A DNA stretch of 64,000 nucleotides, from assembly GCA_021613335.1 (NCBI GenBank), contig JAJTWR010000236.1:262501-326500 (forward strand), given 5' to 3'. The DNA is from Whitmania pigra. Its lineage: Eukaryota; Annelida; Clitellata; Hirudinida; Haemopidae. Below the pieces are notes generated by a model, which saw nothing but the letters and a program-made list of their open reading frames with translations, searched no databases and was not told the origin of the DNA. Shown piece by piece: positions 38,880 through 51,845 of the stretch. The translations under genes and the position numbers were made by a program. Positions within the stretch are counted from its first letter, which is position 1. Every line of letters starts with the position of its first letter.

Positions 38880-39141
38880 ATATAGTTACATGTTCTGCGT
38901 TCTAGTTTATATCAATATCGATAACAATTTATTGGAATGCCAATTTGATGAATGTTTATTTTGATCAGACATGAATTTATTTACAAGTCATGTTGTGGTT
39001 CGTATTGTATAATTCCTGATTATTTTATTGTTGACTTCAACAAAGTTCTTTAGAGAATATTTTAATTGTTTAATTTGAAATCATATATGATTTTGTAACT
39101 TGAAGAATTATTTTTTATGTAACATATTATAATTATTATTT

Positions 39142-39166
39142 GTGTATGGTATTATGATTAATATTT
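39142..39166. repeat. 25-bp direct repeat, left copy
   Basis: GTGTATGGTATTATGATTAA plus TATTT. Matches 39929-39953 with one mismatch and brackets the hAT remnant. Confidence 0.9.
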
Positions 39167-39928
39167 GTGTACTCAAACTTTTTTTGCTTGGGTCCACAAT
39201 AAATTATTTTCAGATGGGGGAGCGTCGTAAGCATTTGGAAGAGTTTGTAAAAAATCAAGCCTGCTTTTGACCACCTGCAAGCCTGTGTTTTTGGATTTTG
39301 TCTCCATTTTGGAAAGACATTTTCCATATTTCGTTTCTTTTAATGAACAGTATATAAGTAATTTATTTTATTTTTTATCATAAGATTTGTTAGATTTTTA
39401 ATCTTAAGATTTGTTATTATTGTTGACTAGTCGATAATATTTTAAAATTTTATTGTATTTTAGTTGTTTTAGTTATGTTTAATAAAAAGTAATGAATTAA
39501 TATTAAAATGTTATGTTAAATTCAGTTAAATTTAATTCTAATAGATGAACAATCTACAAGTGTTAAGTCAGACTTTTTATTTAGTGCATGGAACTGCTTG
39601 TCCTTCATGACTTCTTTGATATTGGAGAATAGCTAGTAATTGCAATTCTCAAACAATTTCCAAGATGTACATCAGTTAATTGACTTCGATTTTTAGACTT
39701 GATAATGTTCATAGTTGAAAATGATGATTCACAGTTGATTCAAATATTGTCAGAACTGATAAAGACAATTTCTTGGATAAAGGGTATTGACCCTCAATTA
39801 CAAACTTAGACCAGAATTCAGAATTTTTTAAATTTTTAAATTTATTTTTTTGGAAATAATTGGAGGTCCACTTAAAAGCTATCGGCGGTCCGGATTGTGG
39901 ACCGCGGTCCGCAGTTTGAGTACCCCTG
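39167..39928 (-). mobile_element. hAT transposon remnant with CAGGGGTACTC terminus
   Basis: The right end is the complement of CAGGGGTACTCAAACTGCGG, a typical hAT (Charlie-like) terminus. The left end keeps GTACTCAAACTTTTTTTGC but has lost the outer CAGGG. A hAT transposase C-terminus lies on the minus strand. The outer 8 bp next to the right terminus (GTGTAAGG) match GTGTATGG at 39142-39149, a likely target duplication, but extra flank is also duplicated (25-bp direct repeats). Confidence 0.75.
39605..39739 (-). pseudogene. hAT transposase C-terminal fragment (GTF2IRD2/SCAND3-like lineage)
   Basis: The minus-strand frame reads INCESSFSTMNIIKSKNRSQ, then LTDVHLGNCLRIAITSYSP and stops at TGA (39605-39607). 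'CExxFSTMNxIKSKxRSxLTDEHLxNCLRIA' is the conserved hAT dimerisation block. Immediately upstream LTIFES appears in a neighbouring frame, so a frameshift has hit the block. No catalytic core is seen. Confidence 0.85.
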
Positions 39929-39953
39929 GTGTAAGGTATTATGATTAATATTT
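39929..39953. repeat. 25-bp direct repeat, right copy
   Basis: Partner of 39142-39166. Confidence 0.9.
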
Positions 39954-41037
39954 ACAAAAAATATTTTCCACCATCCGAAGATGATGTTTAGATTGTTGTT
40001 GATACAAAAAAATATCTCCAAATCTCAAATTCCTGCAATCCCAAACGTCAATTCTCGTTTCATCTCCGCAATTTGCCTAGAATTTTCCGCGAAAGAAAAA
40101 TGACTTTTCATTTATTTTCATGAAGAAAGTTGGAATTTTTTGTAGTTTTTTTTAATCCTTTGAAATTTGTTCTCTTGTGGAATATTTCAAGAATTAATAA
40201 AAAATTTAGGAATTAATAAAAACTTCAAAAATCCTGAACACCTTTGAAAAAATGCATTTAAAATGCTTTTGGTTTTCTTTGAAAAAAACAAATTAAGGTG
40301 GAATTCGTGAAATTTTAATTTTTAAATTCAACTTCTTAAGGAATCCTCAAAAAGTGAAGAAAAACTTAAAAACCTCTCAACATCTTAACTTCTGAAACAA
40401 GAGCGATGGAATTTCTTAAAAATATTCTGCTAAATATTTAGCAGGTAATGTTTTTAGAAGAATATATTTTGAAAATCATTATTATTAATAAAAATTATAT
40501 AAATAATTCTAAAAGCTCTTCAAAGGTCGACTTAAACAGCACCAATTCGGATATTTTATTTCTTGTTCACGTGAGTTCAACTGTCTAAAACCACGCTTGA
40601 AACAAAAGCAGCATCTTCAAAGCTCAAAGTACCTTCATCATCCTCTCACAGGAAATGACATCCTTCTGATCACAGACCTGCCTGATTACACTCTTGAGTC
40701 AGGAAATCCCAATAATTTAGTCATCATTGTTTCCCCAGACAATACACCTACCCACCCATCCCCCACTCGGTCGTAGGGTTCAGATGCGACCCCGGTGTGG
40801 GGATTGGTTGTATTTTTTCATCCGAGCGCTCAGCACACGAACGAACTATCTAAAAAATAAATGTTTTATTTATGGTTATGGCATTCATCATCCCCGTCAA
40901 CGTCATCATCATCATCACCGTCAGCGTCCTAATCATCATCACAATTGAAGAATCGTTGTTGTTGACAATAAGTAATAGACACCTCGTTACAAGTTCAGGT
41001 GCTGCTGGGAAGGTTGACCGCAAAGTCGATGGTCGAA
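39954..41037. other. AT-rich spacer with a GC-richer patch
   Basis: 40730-40830 is rich in C and G (around CCCACTCGG and GACCCCGGTGTGG), but I recognise no gene or RNA. Small CAT patch at 40890-40950. Confidence 0.5.
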
Positions 41038-41092
41038 ATGATGATGATGACGATGATGACGATGAAGATGATGATGACGATGACGATGATGA
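41038..41092. repeat. (GAT/GAC)n microsatellite, short
   Basis: GAT and GAC triplets. Frames across it are Asp- or Ser-rich artefacts. Confidence 0.92.
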
Positions 41093-43589
41093 AGTTTTAC
41101 TTTTTATTTTTAGAAGCGTTTGACGTAAAATATCGTTCGAAATTGTTGAAGCGATGACTGGAGCTTTGAATGGCAAATGGAATTGAAAACACTAATGAAG
41201 TCTTTCGGAAGGATAAATTATTTCATAAAAATATTTAGAAAATATTTTATAGTTAAAAATTATTAATAAATATTTGCTCTTCAAATAATATTTGCTGGAG
41301 GTTCTTGTTTTGGCCGAATTTCTCATCGATTGAAGCGAAACTCTTACGAAGACAGATTCTGACATTATGATATTATTATATCAACAATTAATGTAAAAAT
41401 TTGAAATCGTGTTTTTTTAAACGATACTTTACATGATTTACTAATTATTTTTTAACTGTTGACAACGTCTGGAGATTACTTTGCTATTTAATTTTTTATT
41501 TATTAATTTATTTATTTCAAGATTGTTGTTGGAACTCGTTAAAAGTTTGAAAACATATTGAATGGAGGCAATTTACAACAATTAATGAGAATTCTTTTGC
41601 AGGCAGTTGTTAACGTTTTATGCGCTGAACTAATGAATTTTAACGAAGATCGTGCTAGAGGATTTTTAAACTAATTAATTGATGGATTCAATTTCTTTGT
41701 TGCTTTGTTGAATTTGTTGTGGAAATATATATTTATAAAGGAAATTCACTTAAATACATTTAAAATGTACAAAGGCAAACATTGAGAGGACGTTAAAATG
41801 CCATCAAAATGACATTTAATCATTTCTGGAACATTAAGTTTAGAAAGTTTAGCTAGGAATTTTTAACTCATTTTAAGCCGAAAAAGTTATTGATATATAT
41901 ATTTTTTTTTAATATTTTAGTAAGATGGCATTATTCCAGAGAAATATTTCTTATATCTTTGTTGTTAAATTATAACAAATGGCACTTTATCTTCATATTA
42001 CATTAATCTCATTTAAATAAAAACTAAATTATACAATTTAAAAATATTTCTAATCGCACATAATTTATATAACTCATTTAGAGCATTATTTATTTAATTT
42101 TTCATTAAGTATGATTTTACGAAAATGCAGAAACACCTCACAACTTTCTACCTTAGAACGGTGGGTTGTCTTCCATTAAACTTGTCAAGCATTGTTGACA
42201 GAACAATTCACATTTTGCTGCTATAAAAATTTGTAATAAAATACAAAAATAATTTTCTTCTGTGACATCTTGTAATTTCTTGCGGTTATTATTAAACTTC
42301 TTTTTCAAACAAAAGTTATTTCAATTTGATGATTCAATTATAAAAACTGGAGTGCTAAAAAAATTAAATAAAGTAATTAAATAAATAAGTTAAATAATTA
42401 CTCTTTATTCAATATTTTATTATTCAATAACATCCGCTCATTCAGTAAAGCATTCGTAAATATTCAGCTACCTCAGTAAGCTGATTCCACTCAAAGTGTC
42501 GTGTAAGTGTCATTAATTTAAATAATAAAAGTAAAATTAGTAAATTATAAATAAGTAATACAAATATTAAATAATGTAAAAATAATATGTAAGTATTGAA
42601 ATTGTTTTAAATAGATACAAAATGGCTGAGAAATGTTGAGGTAACAAATGTGAGAGTTGTTAGTTCTTTGACCGATGAACAATTTATCAAGCAATTTATC
42701 AAATGTTTGTCAAATGTTTGTCAAATGTTTGTGTTTCAACAAGTTGCTTCAACATTTTGTTGATTAACATTTTGCTATTCAACAATTGTATTCTGCAGAC
42801 CATTGAAATTATTTTGTTAATCTCTCAAACAAAAATTAATTTGTATCTGATTTTATGTTTAAAGAGTTGGATTTGAAGCAGGGAAGGCATTTTACAAGTT
42901 ACTTTCTTAAGAATTAAGTTCACTAGTTTGTAATGATAATATTATTTGTATTATTGTTATTGTTATTCACTTATTGATTTTCGGTATGTCTTATTCATCA
43001 ATTACAATATTTTTTTTTATTTAGTTTTAATTTTATTCTGACCAATTGATTTGCAATCAATGAAAGTGAAAATATTATTTATCAATTAAAATAAATAAAT
43101 TAATATCAAATAAATATAAAGAAATTAACACATTCAATTAACAAATCGAGCGCTACATAAATCACCACGCTTCACGGCAATGACAAATACAATCATTTAC
43201 TTCCTGTACGTTCCTCTCATTACAAATGAACTACTACTACTTGAGACGATGGGCAGAAGAATAAAAACTAAGAAAAATGAACAAAAAAGTTTAATAGAAA
43301 CGAAGGCTGAACGAGCTCCTTAGATTGAGTCCATCCACTGCTGGGGACTTAATTAGTGCCTCTGCCACCAACACGTGGAATCCTGGAGACGTGGAAATGT
43401 TTTCCATTTGTCATGTGAGGCCTCATTGCACAAGCCTTGCTAAACACATTTGTTCCATTGCAATCCCAAACGCTTTACAACTCTTCTTATACATTTATCT
43501 TCAATATTTATGTCTTCTTATAAGTCTAATGCGGTTGTTTGTTACGTATTGCTGTTGTCAGTGTTGAATAATTGTTTTTGTTGTTGTTA
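41093..43589. other. AT-rich spacer, nothing recognised
   Basis: An 80-codon frame at 43325-43567 (+) starts in slightly GC-richer DNA but shows no recognised domain. No transposon ends or RNA genes identified. Confidence 0.6.
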
Positions 43590-43605
43590 CTGATTGTTGT
43601 TGTTG

Positions 43606-43668
<63 letters not shown>

Positions 43669-43684
43669 ATTATTATTATTATTC

Positions 43685-43772
<88 letters not shown>

Positions 43773-43788
43773 ATTATTATTATTATTA

Positions 43789-43877
<89 letters not shown>

Positions 43878-43915
43878 TATTATTATTATTATTATTATTA
43901 TTGTTATTAAAATTA
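43590..43915. repeat. (TTA)n microsatellite
   Basis: TTA with repeated TTAATTA phase breaks, preceded by a short GTT run. Confidence 0.97.
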
Positions 43916-44879
43916 TTATTACGTAGGTGAATAAATGCTCACATTTTTAACACTTTAAGTTTAAAAATCTGTTGTGAATATCCAGTGTTGCATATTCACT
44001 CATAATTAAAGTGTTTAAAGTGTTTAGAATGTTTTTTAATGTTGTTGTTTTTTTAATTTGACACAAATCGTTAGTCAAAACTACATTTAAAATTGGTTCA
44101 AAATAAATATAACATATTCTTTAAGTCTTTGTGCTTCGATTAATTGCGATCAACTGCTAATTTTAAAAAATTAAATAAATGAGCATATTTTTTTTTGATG
44201 ATTATGCATTGATATTTTTATTTTTTAATGTTCTTGGAGTTTATCAATCTAACTGCATATAATACATCAAAAAAAAATTACATAGCATCAACCATGAACA
44301 GGAAACATCCTAAAGGGAAAAAACTCCGGCTGTTGGATATCCATTTACAAATAATGTAATTTTAAAAGGCGAATGAAGTGATAGTTTAATTATGCAGTTT
44401 ATTGTGAGTCAATAAGAAGCTGTTTATAAATGACCATATTCAATAGGAAGACCTTAGAACTCAAACTTTATGCAAATGAGGGAAAGCCTCATAAGCCAAA
44501 TAAAGCAGAATCACGTGATATGTGACCCTGCCCTTTCATTCTTAATTCTTCAATCACTTTCTTGACGAAGTGATTCTGCAATTTAAAAGGCATTTATTGG
44601 CAGAAAGAGCAACAACATTAAAAATATGATTAACAGCATTAATTACAGTGACAACATCAACATTGTTAGCAACACCAGATGTAAGTGTCCTTCTATGTTA
44701 ATGTTTATTGTTTAGTTTTGTTAAACCTAATTAATGATTTGTCAATAGTTGACCATCAATGGAAAATTAATTAAAATTAAAAAATTAAAAATGATTGAAT
44801 GGATGAACGAATGAAAGAATGAATTGGCGAGCGAACGAACGAACGAGAGAAGGAATTAAGCGAATAGCAATTCATCCGT
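43916..44879. other. AT-rich spacer, nothing recognised
   Basis: No gene or structured element recognised. Confidence 0.6.
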
Positions 44880-45065
44880 GCAGTCGGTGCGTGACACAAA
44901 GTGATGGCGATAGATCGCCCGTCACAATTGACATATGACGTCACCAAAACCAGTCACGCGGTAGTACGTCATCGGGGTCAAAATGGCTGCCAGCAACTGA
45001 TTGTCTATGCACTCTGAACACGCCCGTCAGAAGTTGTCGGATCGTAAAAGTGTCGTTGAATGATC
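44880..45065 (+). promoter_or_regulatory. CpG-containing island with CRE and YY1-like motifs
   Basis: In a window otherwise poor in CpG, this stretch has many CG dinucleotides, a palindromic TGACGTCA (44936-44943), a second TACGTCA about 30 bp on, and TCAAAATGGCTGCC (44978-44991), which resembles a YY1 initiator element. The combination looks like a TATA-less animal promoter pointing rightward. The ATG in the YY1 motif gives only five codons, so no gene can be attached to it here. Confidence 0.3.
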
Positions 45066-46415
45066 GAACGATGGAGACTTTTGACTGTTGATAATAAAAT
45101 TAAATAAAAATAAATCATAAAAATAAACAAGAAGCAAGCAAACCCCATTATCGTTGTTTCTGTTGCTGCATACTCGAAGAAACTAGGATACCACTCGTTA
45201 TAATCTTCAGTTGCTGATGTTGTATGTTTGTATATGTTGTTGTTGTTGTATGTTCATTTGTGTTGTTGTTTGTTCGGAGGGCAAGTGCCTAGGGTTGCGC
45301 AGTTTTGTGGGGGTGCCCGGATATCAAAATTTTAGAATTGCTTCTTTTGATTTTCCCTTATCAAATGGATTTAATTTGGTAGCTTATAAATGTTCACACC
45401 AACTCCTGGAGTGGGGATGAACAAATATCTGGTTTAGATTCCTTGGCCTTAAGCGCCAAAATTTCTGTCGTTGTCAGTGTCAAAGAATGTCAGTGTTGCG
45501 AATGTTACAAATGTAAAGTTCGCTTTTTGTGACGTGTAGAGATACGATTCTTTATCGTTTTTTTATGCTCAGTAGATCTTCATCATTTGCAAAATACATT
45601 CCGTTCATTTACGTCCATTTTTCCATTAATCAATTCATCCACTGGTCTCTCCATCCAGCTGATAGATGCTGGTCAATTGGTTTGGTCATGGACTGGTCAA
45701 CCGGTATGACAATAGTCGCCATGCTTCAGTGAACGTCAAATCACTGAAGCTTAAAAAGACGAGAGATGGCCAAATGGAAGCTCAAATATTTCAATTTTAC
45801 GACATTCGTTTATCTCTATGGTTAATGGTTTGCTTAAGACTATTAATGCTTTTATAATATGAATATTCGCAAGTACATAATGTAAATATTGATGAAGTTA
45901 CAATATAGATATCAATACCATTATATTCTGAATATTAATGAAGTTATATTATGAATATAACGAAAACGAACAAAAGCTTGTAATGATATTAAATATGATA
46001 TTTTAATATTCATTATTCATTACAATGTTTTTTTTAATTATTATTAATATTAATTCATTTAAATATAAGTTGTATTAAAATTAAATTATATTGTACATTT
46101 AAATATATATAAAATTCAAAATATCAAGGTTTTTGTCTCTGTTTTTAGAAGAATCTCAAACGGAATTTTAAACGCTTTTTATCTCGTCGAATTTTAAAGT
46201 ATTTAAAAAATAAGTATTTCAAAAAGAAAATTCACCACGAGTGATTAAATTTTTTAGTCACTGCAATTTAATTTTCAAATTCTCTAAAAATCAGATTTCA
46301 GTTTTATAAAGATAAAAAGTTCAAAAACTTCAATATATGAGTCAGCTTTGTCATCGTTATCCCTATCATCATCACCGTCATCATCACCATTACCCACAAA
46401 TTTCGTAAATCCCTC
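45066..46415. other. Spacer, nothing firm
   Basis: Short GTT-rich patch near 45235-45275. A G-rich stretch at 45280-45325 has no recognisable frame. Unrecognised 60-70 codon frames at 45211-45857 (+) lack domains. Confidence 0.5.
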
Positions 46416-46754
46416 GTGAATTTCCCAAATATGAATAAACAGGTAAGTAGTGGAAATTTTCATCCGTCATCATTTATTATCCACCTTGAAACACTCGCAG
46501 AGCAATTTGAAAAAAGATTCGAACAGTTTTATATGATGGAACCAATGATCATCTTTTTACTAAATCAATTTACTATTCAAGAAAATGTAACAACATTATC
46601 AACAGCAATTGGAAAACTTGTTGAGAAAAAGGAGCAGATCAACCGTTGGTGTCATTATTATCGTTCATTGGCGAAAACTCACCACGTTTTTTTTTGTGTT
46701 TTCGCTGTTCTCGTGGATTGCAAACAAGCGAAGATTGACCGGGTTTCTGCATGA
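46416..46754 (+). pseudogene. Unrecognised ORF, possibly a hAT transposase scrap
   Basis: A 112-codon frame. Residues about 22-60 contain HLETLAEQFEKRFEQFYMME followed by FLLNQFT. This loosely follows the 'HLxxLxxEFxxRFxDF......F.F..NPF' segment found between the catalytic core and the C-terminus of some hAT transposases. No flanking inverted repeats or other hAT blocks are seen, so the assignment is weak. It could be chance or an unknown coding relic. Confidence 0.3.
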
Positions 46755-46840
46755 CTCTTACTTCGAGAAGAACTTCTGCCTCTTCTTCCCCCCCCCCCTC
46801 AATGAAAAGTTTGAAAGTCATCAGAGCTGTGAGCGGTAAA

Positions 46841-49135
46841 ATTGTTATTTTCTCATGGAATGTGGAGCTCTCGACGAGTTCGCTCTAAACTTCTCCTTAA
46901 GCTGCAACTCCTAAGCCAGGCCTGCAGACACCAAGCCAATTTGAAACTCGGCTTACTTAATAATTCAAGTTCCGTTATTTTTCATATTTTCCGATTCTCG
47001 GCTGTTAAAAGGTCGCTCTTATAAGTCTCGCTCCTGACAGCTTCATCGCCGTTCATCAACACCGTTCAAATGACAAGAGCGGAGGTGGCATAGCTGTCAT
47101 CCATCGTCATGAATTGAAGTCCACTAACATCGTATCTCCTGCTCATGTTGAATTCGAAGGCCTCCACCTCAAGTTCAACAACCGCAAGACATCCTTCATC
47201 ATCTCATCCTTATATCGTCCACCTGGTCCCGTCAGGTTATCTTTCAAGAGTTTAAAGACCTCATCGAGTTCATTTCCTCCCTCAACCTATCTTTCATCAT
47301 TTGCGGAAACTTCAAAGCCGCTGGTTCAGGTAACATCATCGACGAGCTAGAAAAATTGATCGACTCCCACGGACTCCTCCAACTCACTCCAAAGGCCACA
47401 TGCTAGTCTTGCTCATCACCCCGTCATCACACGATAGCCTCATCTCAAGCATAAAAATAAATGAAGTCGCCTACTCTGATCATCACCTCATCTCCTGCAA
47501 CATCTCTATTGACAAATCTTCCCCCTCCACCCGTATCATTCATCGCCGCAGACTCAGAAGGATCAACGGGAATGTTTTTTTAAAAAAAAACCTTCTTTGT
47601 GTCTTTGAAAAACTCCTAATCTGCAATTTCGACACTGACTGCTTCTCCATGCAAGTCCATAAGTCTCTAGAGGAGCTCCTTGACAGACACGCTCCAATAA
47701 GGAAGTTTTCCATTCGAGTCGGTCACCAGCCTAATTAGGCAATTACCAGCCTTCTCGTGAAGCAATCGAGGCAAAGAAAGCCTGCCGGGCTTGGAACTAT
47801 CGCTATCTTCGTCAACGCAATGACGTCTCCAAGCAACACTACAAGTCCGCCAAGGAAACAGCCAAGACTGCCATCCTAAACTTTAGTGCTTCCTCCTGAG
47901 GAAGAACTCAAGTCTGATGTAAACCCCAGTCCCATGTGGCGCTCTCTTCACAAACTGTTTCACAGCCGTCCTCCTCAATATTATACCGACGATGGGTGCT
48001 CACACTTGGTCAATTCTTTTAACTCTTTTTTCATCTCGAAGATTACCAAAATCCACGAATCAATCGCGAATACCCTCGCCTCATCAACCATCTCATCTTT
48101 TCCAGCCAGGCAATTCTCAGTCATCCCAATCTCAGTTCTCAAACCTGTGTCTTCGGAAGAGGTTTTCAAGCTTATTCATTCACTGCCCAATAAGTCATCT
48201 CCTCTCGATACTCTCCCCACTTCTCTTCTCAAGAAATACACTCCGATTCTATCCCCAATTTTTTCTAAACTAGCAAACTTTTCTTTCAGCACTGGCACTT
48301 TTCCGTCCATCTTCAAGAGGGCCCAAGTCCTTCCCCTTCTAAAAAAAAAGCCAAGCCTCGATCCAAGCTCGCCTGCCAATTACACACCTATCTCCAACCT
48401 CTCTATTATGTCGAAACTGCTTGAAAGACTCATTCTGTCCAGATTTTGCCCTCATATCACAGCATCCTCTAATTTCTCTTCACTCCAATCTGCCTACAGA
48501 CTTGGTTTCTCTACAGAAACAGCTATTTCACACATCTTCAACAATCTCACCGACATCTGTGGCAAGGGCAATTGCGCTGTGATGGTCGGCCTTGACCTCT
48601 CGGCTGTCTTTGATACCATAAACCACTAGATACTGTTGGAGAGACTACAGTCTGACTTTGAAATCGATGGCCTTGCTCTCTCCTGGCTACAATCTTACCT
48701 TTCCAACAGAACCCAATATGTCAAACTCGACGATCACTCCTCCCCTCCAGTTGAACTAATTGCCGGTGTTCCTCAAAGCTCTGTCTTGGAACCTTTGCTT
48801 TTCACAACCTATACTTCATCTTTGTTTTACATTATTTATAACTTCAAAATATCTTTCCATCAACACGCAGGTGACATAAGTCTTTTCTCTAGCCTCTCCA
48901 GCCATTGCATCTCATATCAACTCGAAAATCTGCGAAAGTGCACGGATGCCATCAATGATTGGCATCTCGTTAGCTTTCTCCAACTGAATCCTCAGAAATC
49001 CGAAATTATGTTTATTGGCACACCCACTCGCCTCAAAACTCTGTCGCCTTCTCTTTCTATAAGCATCGCTGGCACCCTCCTTCTTTCCTCTACTACCCTC
49101 AAGCTCCTCTTGTGTTATTTTTGATTCACATCTCA
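46841..49135 (+). pseudogene. Jockey/CR1/L2-type LINE, decayed endonuclease-reverse transcriptase
   Basis: A 2.3-kb coding relic. Endonuclease part (about 46841-47570): IFSWNVE near the start, then SGGGIAVIHRHELK, ISSLYRPPG and YSDHHLISCNI, split over several frames. Linker: RRRLRRIN and LDRHAPIRK. RT part (about 48150-49124): NYTPISNLSIMSKLLERLIL, SAYRLGFSTETAI, VGLDLSAVFDTINH, then an in-frame TAG (48627-48629), LSWLQSYLSNRTQYVKL, GVPQSSVLEPLLF and FHQHAGDISLF. The catalytic YADD is changed to HAGD, losing one Asp. Coding ends around VIFDSHLTLTDWF (after a shift), well short of a normal RT end, and runs directly into a GAT array. LINEs copy their own RNA at the insertion site. This copy is inactive. 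Confidence 0.88.
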
Positions 49136-49157
49136 CCCTTACGGATTGGTTTCTAAC

Positions 49158-49265
49158 AATGATGATGATTATGATGATGATAGTTATGGTGGTGGTAATG
49201 ACGATGATGGTGATGGTGATGATGATGATTAAGATGGAGTTGATGATGACGATGACAATGATATC
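49158..49265. repeat. (GAT)n-like imperfect microsatellite
   Basis: GATGAT with GGTGGT and ATTATG interruptions, beginning where the LINE coding relic stops. Confidence 0.9.
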
Positions 49266-49273
49266 GATGTGTA

Positions 49274-49300
49274 CCAGGGGTCACCAGCCTTTTAGAATTC
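49274..49300 (+). mobile_element. Possible isolated hAT terminus
   Basis: CAGGGGTCACCAGCCTTTTA resembles the outer end of Charlie-like hAT elements. I could not find the partner inverted repeat, so only one end may survive. Confidence 0.3.
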
Positions 49301-50272
49301 CAAATTATTTTTTTATGCCAAATTTATATAGTGACTTTATAATTAATAATTAAATAATGTACGAGATATCATATTTAATTTAATATATAATATCTTTATT
49401 CATTACATATGTATGTATATAAATACAAACTAATAATAATGATAATAATTAATTTTTTTATAAAGCGCCACGTGCATAGCATCGATACCAGTCATAAGTA
49501 AGGTCGTTATAATAAGCTTGATAATGTTAATTATTATTCTCCATAATTCTCCAATAAAATATGTCCACGTTATTACTCGAAATAATTGTGCCAATTACAT
49601 CGTACAGGTGTCACTCATCAAGACATCCTATGTCTGAAATTATAAATAATTAGGTAATAATAAATAAATATTAGACAATAATATTAAATAAAATATTTAT
49701 GAATTTAATAATAATAATAATAATAATTGTAATTTATTAGGTAATATTAGAAAGCAATTAGACTATAATATTAAGTAAAATGATTACGATTTACTAGTAA
49801 TTTATTAATTCAAAATCACTATCACATTAAGTTAATGAAATAACATTCAAATTATTAAAATATTAATTATAATATTTATTATTATATTAATGACAAATTC
49901 ATTTTTTAACTTAATTAATAAATATAAAATAAATAATACATATTAAACGATGCGTGCAAAATAAATAATGAATATATTTCATTAGTCTAATTTTATAACA
50001 TTAATAATAACAATAATTACGTCATTTTTAAAAAAATAATATCCCACCATCCATTTACTCTCAGAAGCCCTCATCGTGAGATAGCATCAATTGTTCGCCG
50101 ACAGCAGGAAATTTATTTTCTTAGAATAAATGAAAAATTTGACAAATTGTTCCTCTTGACGGATGCCCAGGGAGTTCAGAATTCGCATGACCTTTGAACT
50201 TTCAATCTTTCAACAGTCGCAAGGATGCTTTGCCGGGGACGTCAGAAAGTTTTCAACGCTGCGATCCTATTC
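49301..50272. other. AT-rich spacer
   Basis: The GCCACGTGCATAGCATC stretch at 49468-49484 recurs, diverged, at about 54311-54327. Nothing else recognised. Confidence 0.55.
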
Positions 50273-50715
<443 letters not shown>

Positions 50716-50843
50716 CTTCAAAAAATGTGACTGAATCGACAAGTTACAAAACATGTCGGAGATGATGATGATTATTAATATTATTATTGTTATGGTCACG
50801 ACGACGATGTTGATAATTGTGATGATTACGAAAGCATTAAAAG

Positions 50844-51837
50844 TAGGGCTGCAGATTTATATGCGCTAACGGGCGATTAACGCTTTAAAAAACTTTAGCG
50901 CGTTAAATTTTTTGAAATTTTATTAATTCCAATTTGAAATGTTTCTATCAAAAATTTTTAGTCCTTGATTTGTTCCTCTTACTTGCCTTTTGTTTGCGAA
51001 GAAAAGATGGTCGCGGGTAACGACGATATTATTTTTGGAGGCAAGTTTAGTGTCAAATAAAATTCTTATTATTATGGTCTGCAACATACGCAATACGAGT
51101 TTAAGTGTCATCGCATTTCGCCCTCTCTTATACGTCATTTGCAAGCAAACACCCATTTAGTGCTGAGGATCAGTTGATGACGTCTGCCTTCTCAGCAGCC
51201 AACACTGATGGATTTGAAAGATAAGACAAAACCAATGGAGCTGTGCAAATTTGATGCTGTTTGTTTACTAAGACCTTAGCTAAATGGATTGCCACGAATA
51301 TTGTGACTGCAAAGAAGAGGAAGATTTTCTATGAACATTCCACTGACTCTGAGGATGAGGAGCCACTTGTGCCACGAAGGAGATCAGTGTCATACACTGT
51401 AACGAGGGCTCTAGTTTTTTTTGAAGAGCTGAACCGGAGAACGACAAAGGTGGCTGTCTGTTGTAATGGTAGCGAAACTGTGCACCATCACATGGCCTGG
51501 TTGCTAAGATGATATTCAAATTACTAGCTTTGCCAGTAACCACAATGCCATAAGAAAGTTTTTTATCTTTATCAGGCATTTATTTCTTTGTCGTAAACAG
51601 CAAACGAGGCACTCCGTCCCCAGACAACATAAACAGATTCGTTTGCCTCAGCAACTGGTTGAACAAGCGTTAAATTACGTGAATAAATAAAACTCTTTGA
51701 TGAAAAATTAAAGTGTTTTGGGAAATTAATTATAATAATATAATAGGATGGTGCGACGAACAATGCGTTAACTACGATTAAAATAATTAAAAGTGCGACT
51801 AATCGCGATTAAAATGTTTAATCGATCTGCTGCCCTA
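50844..51837. mobile_element. hAT transposon derivative with TAGGGC termini
   Basis: 994 bp. Left end TAGGGCTGCAGAT, right end the complement of TAGGGCAGCAGAT (12 of 13 match), both followed by GATTAA/CGCGATTA-rich subterminal DNA. A perfect 8-bp duplication ATTAAAAG lies at 50836-50843 and 51838-51845. The 8-bp duplication and the interior transposase relic both indicate hAT. It is too short for a full transposase. Confidence 0.9.
51261..51680 (+). pseudogene. hAT (ZBED-like) transposase relic
   Basis: The plus-strand frame at 51261-51512 reads AKWIATNIVTAKKRKIFYEH, then an acidic DSEDEEPLVPRRRS. In another frame, about 51509-51668, KLLALPVTTMP is followed by a stop, ESFLSLSG and SPDNINRFVCLSNWL. 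This follows the ZBED-type hAT dimerisation block ('LCIPATSxPSERVFSxAG......L.P.xVxxLxFLxxNL'). Frameshifts and stops make it non-functional. The N-terminal assignment is less certain than the C-terminal one. Confidence 0.6.
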
Positions 51838-51845
51838 ATTAAAAG

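Noticed and set aside
47981..48379. Minus-strand frames within the LINE region
   Set aside because: Antisense shadows of the endonuclease-RT relic, whose conserved motifs are all on the plus strand.
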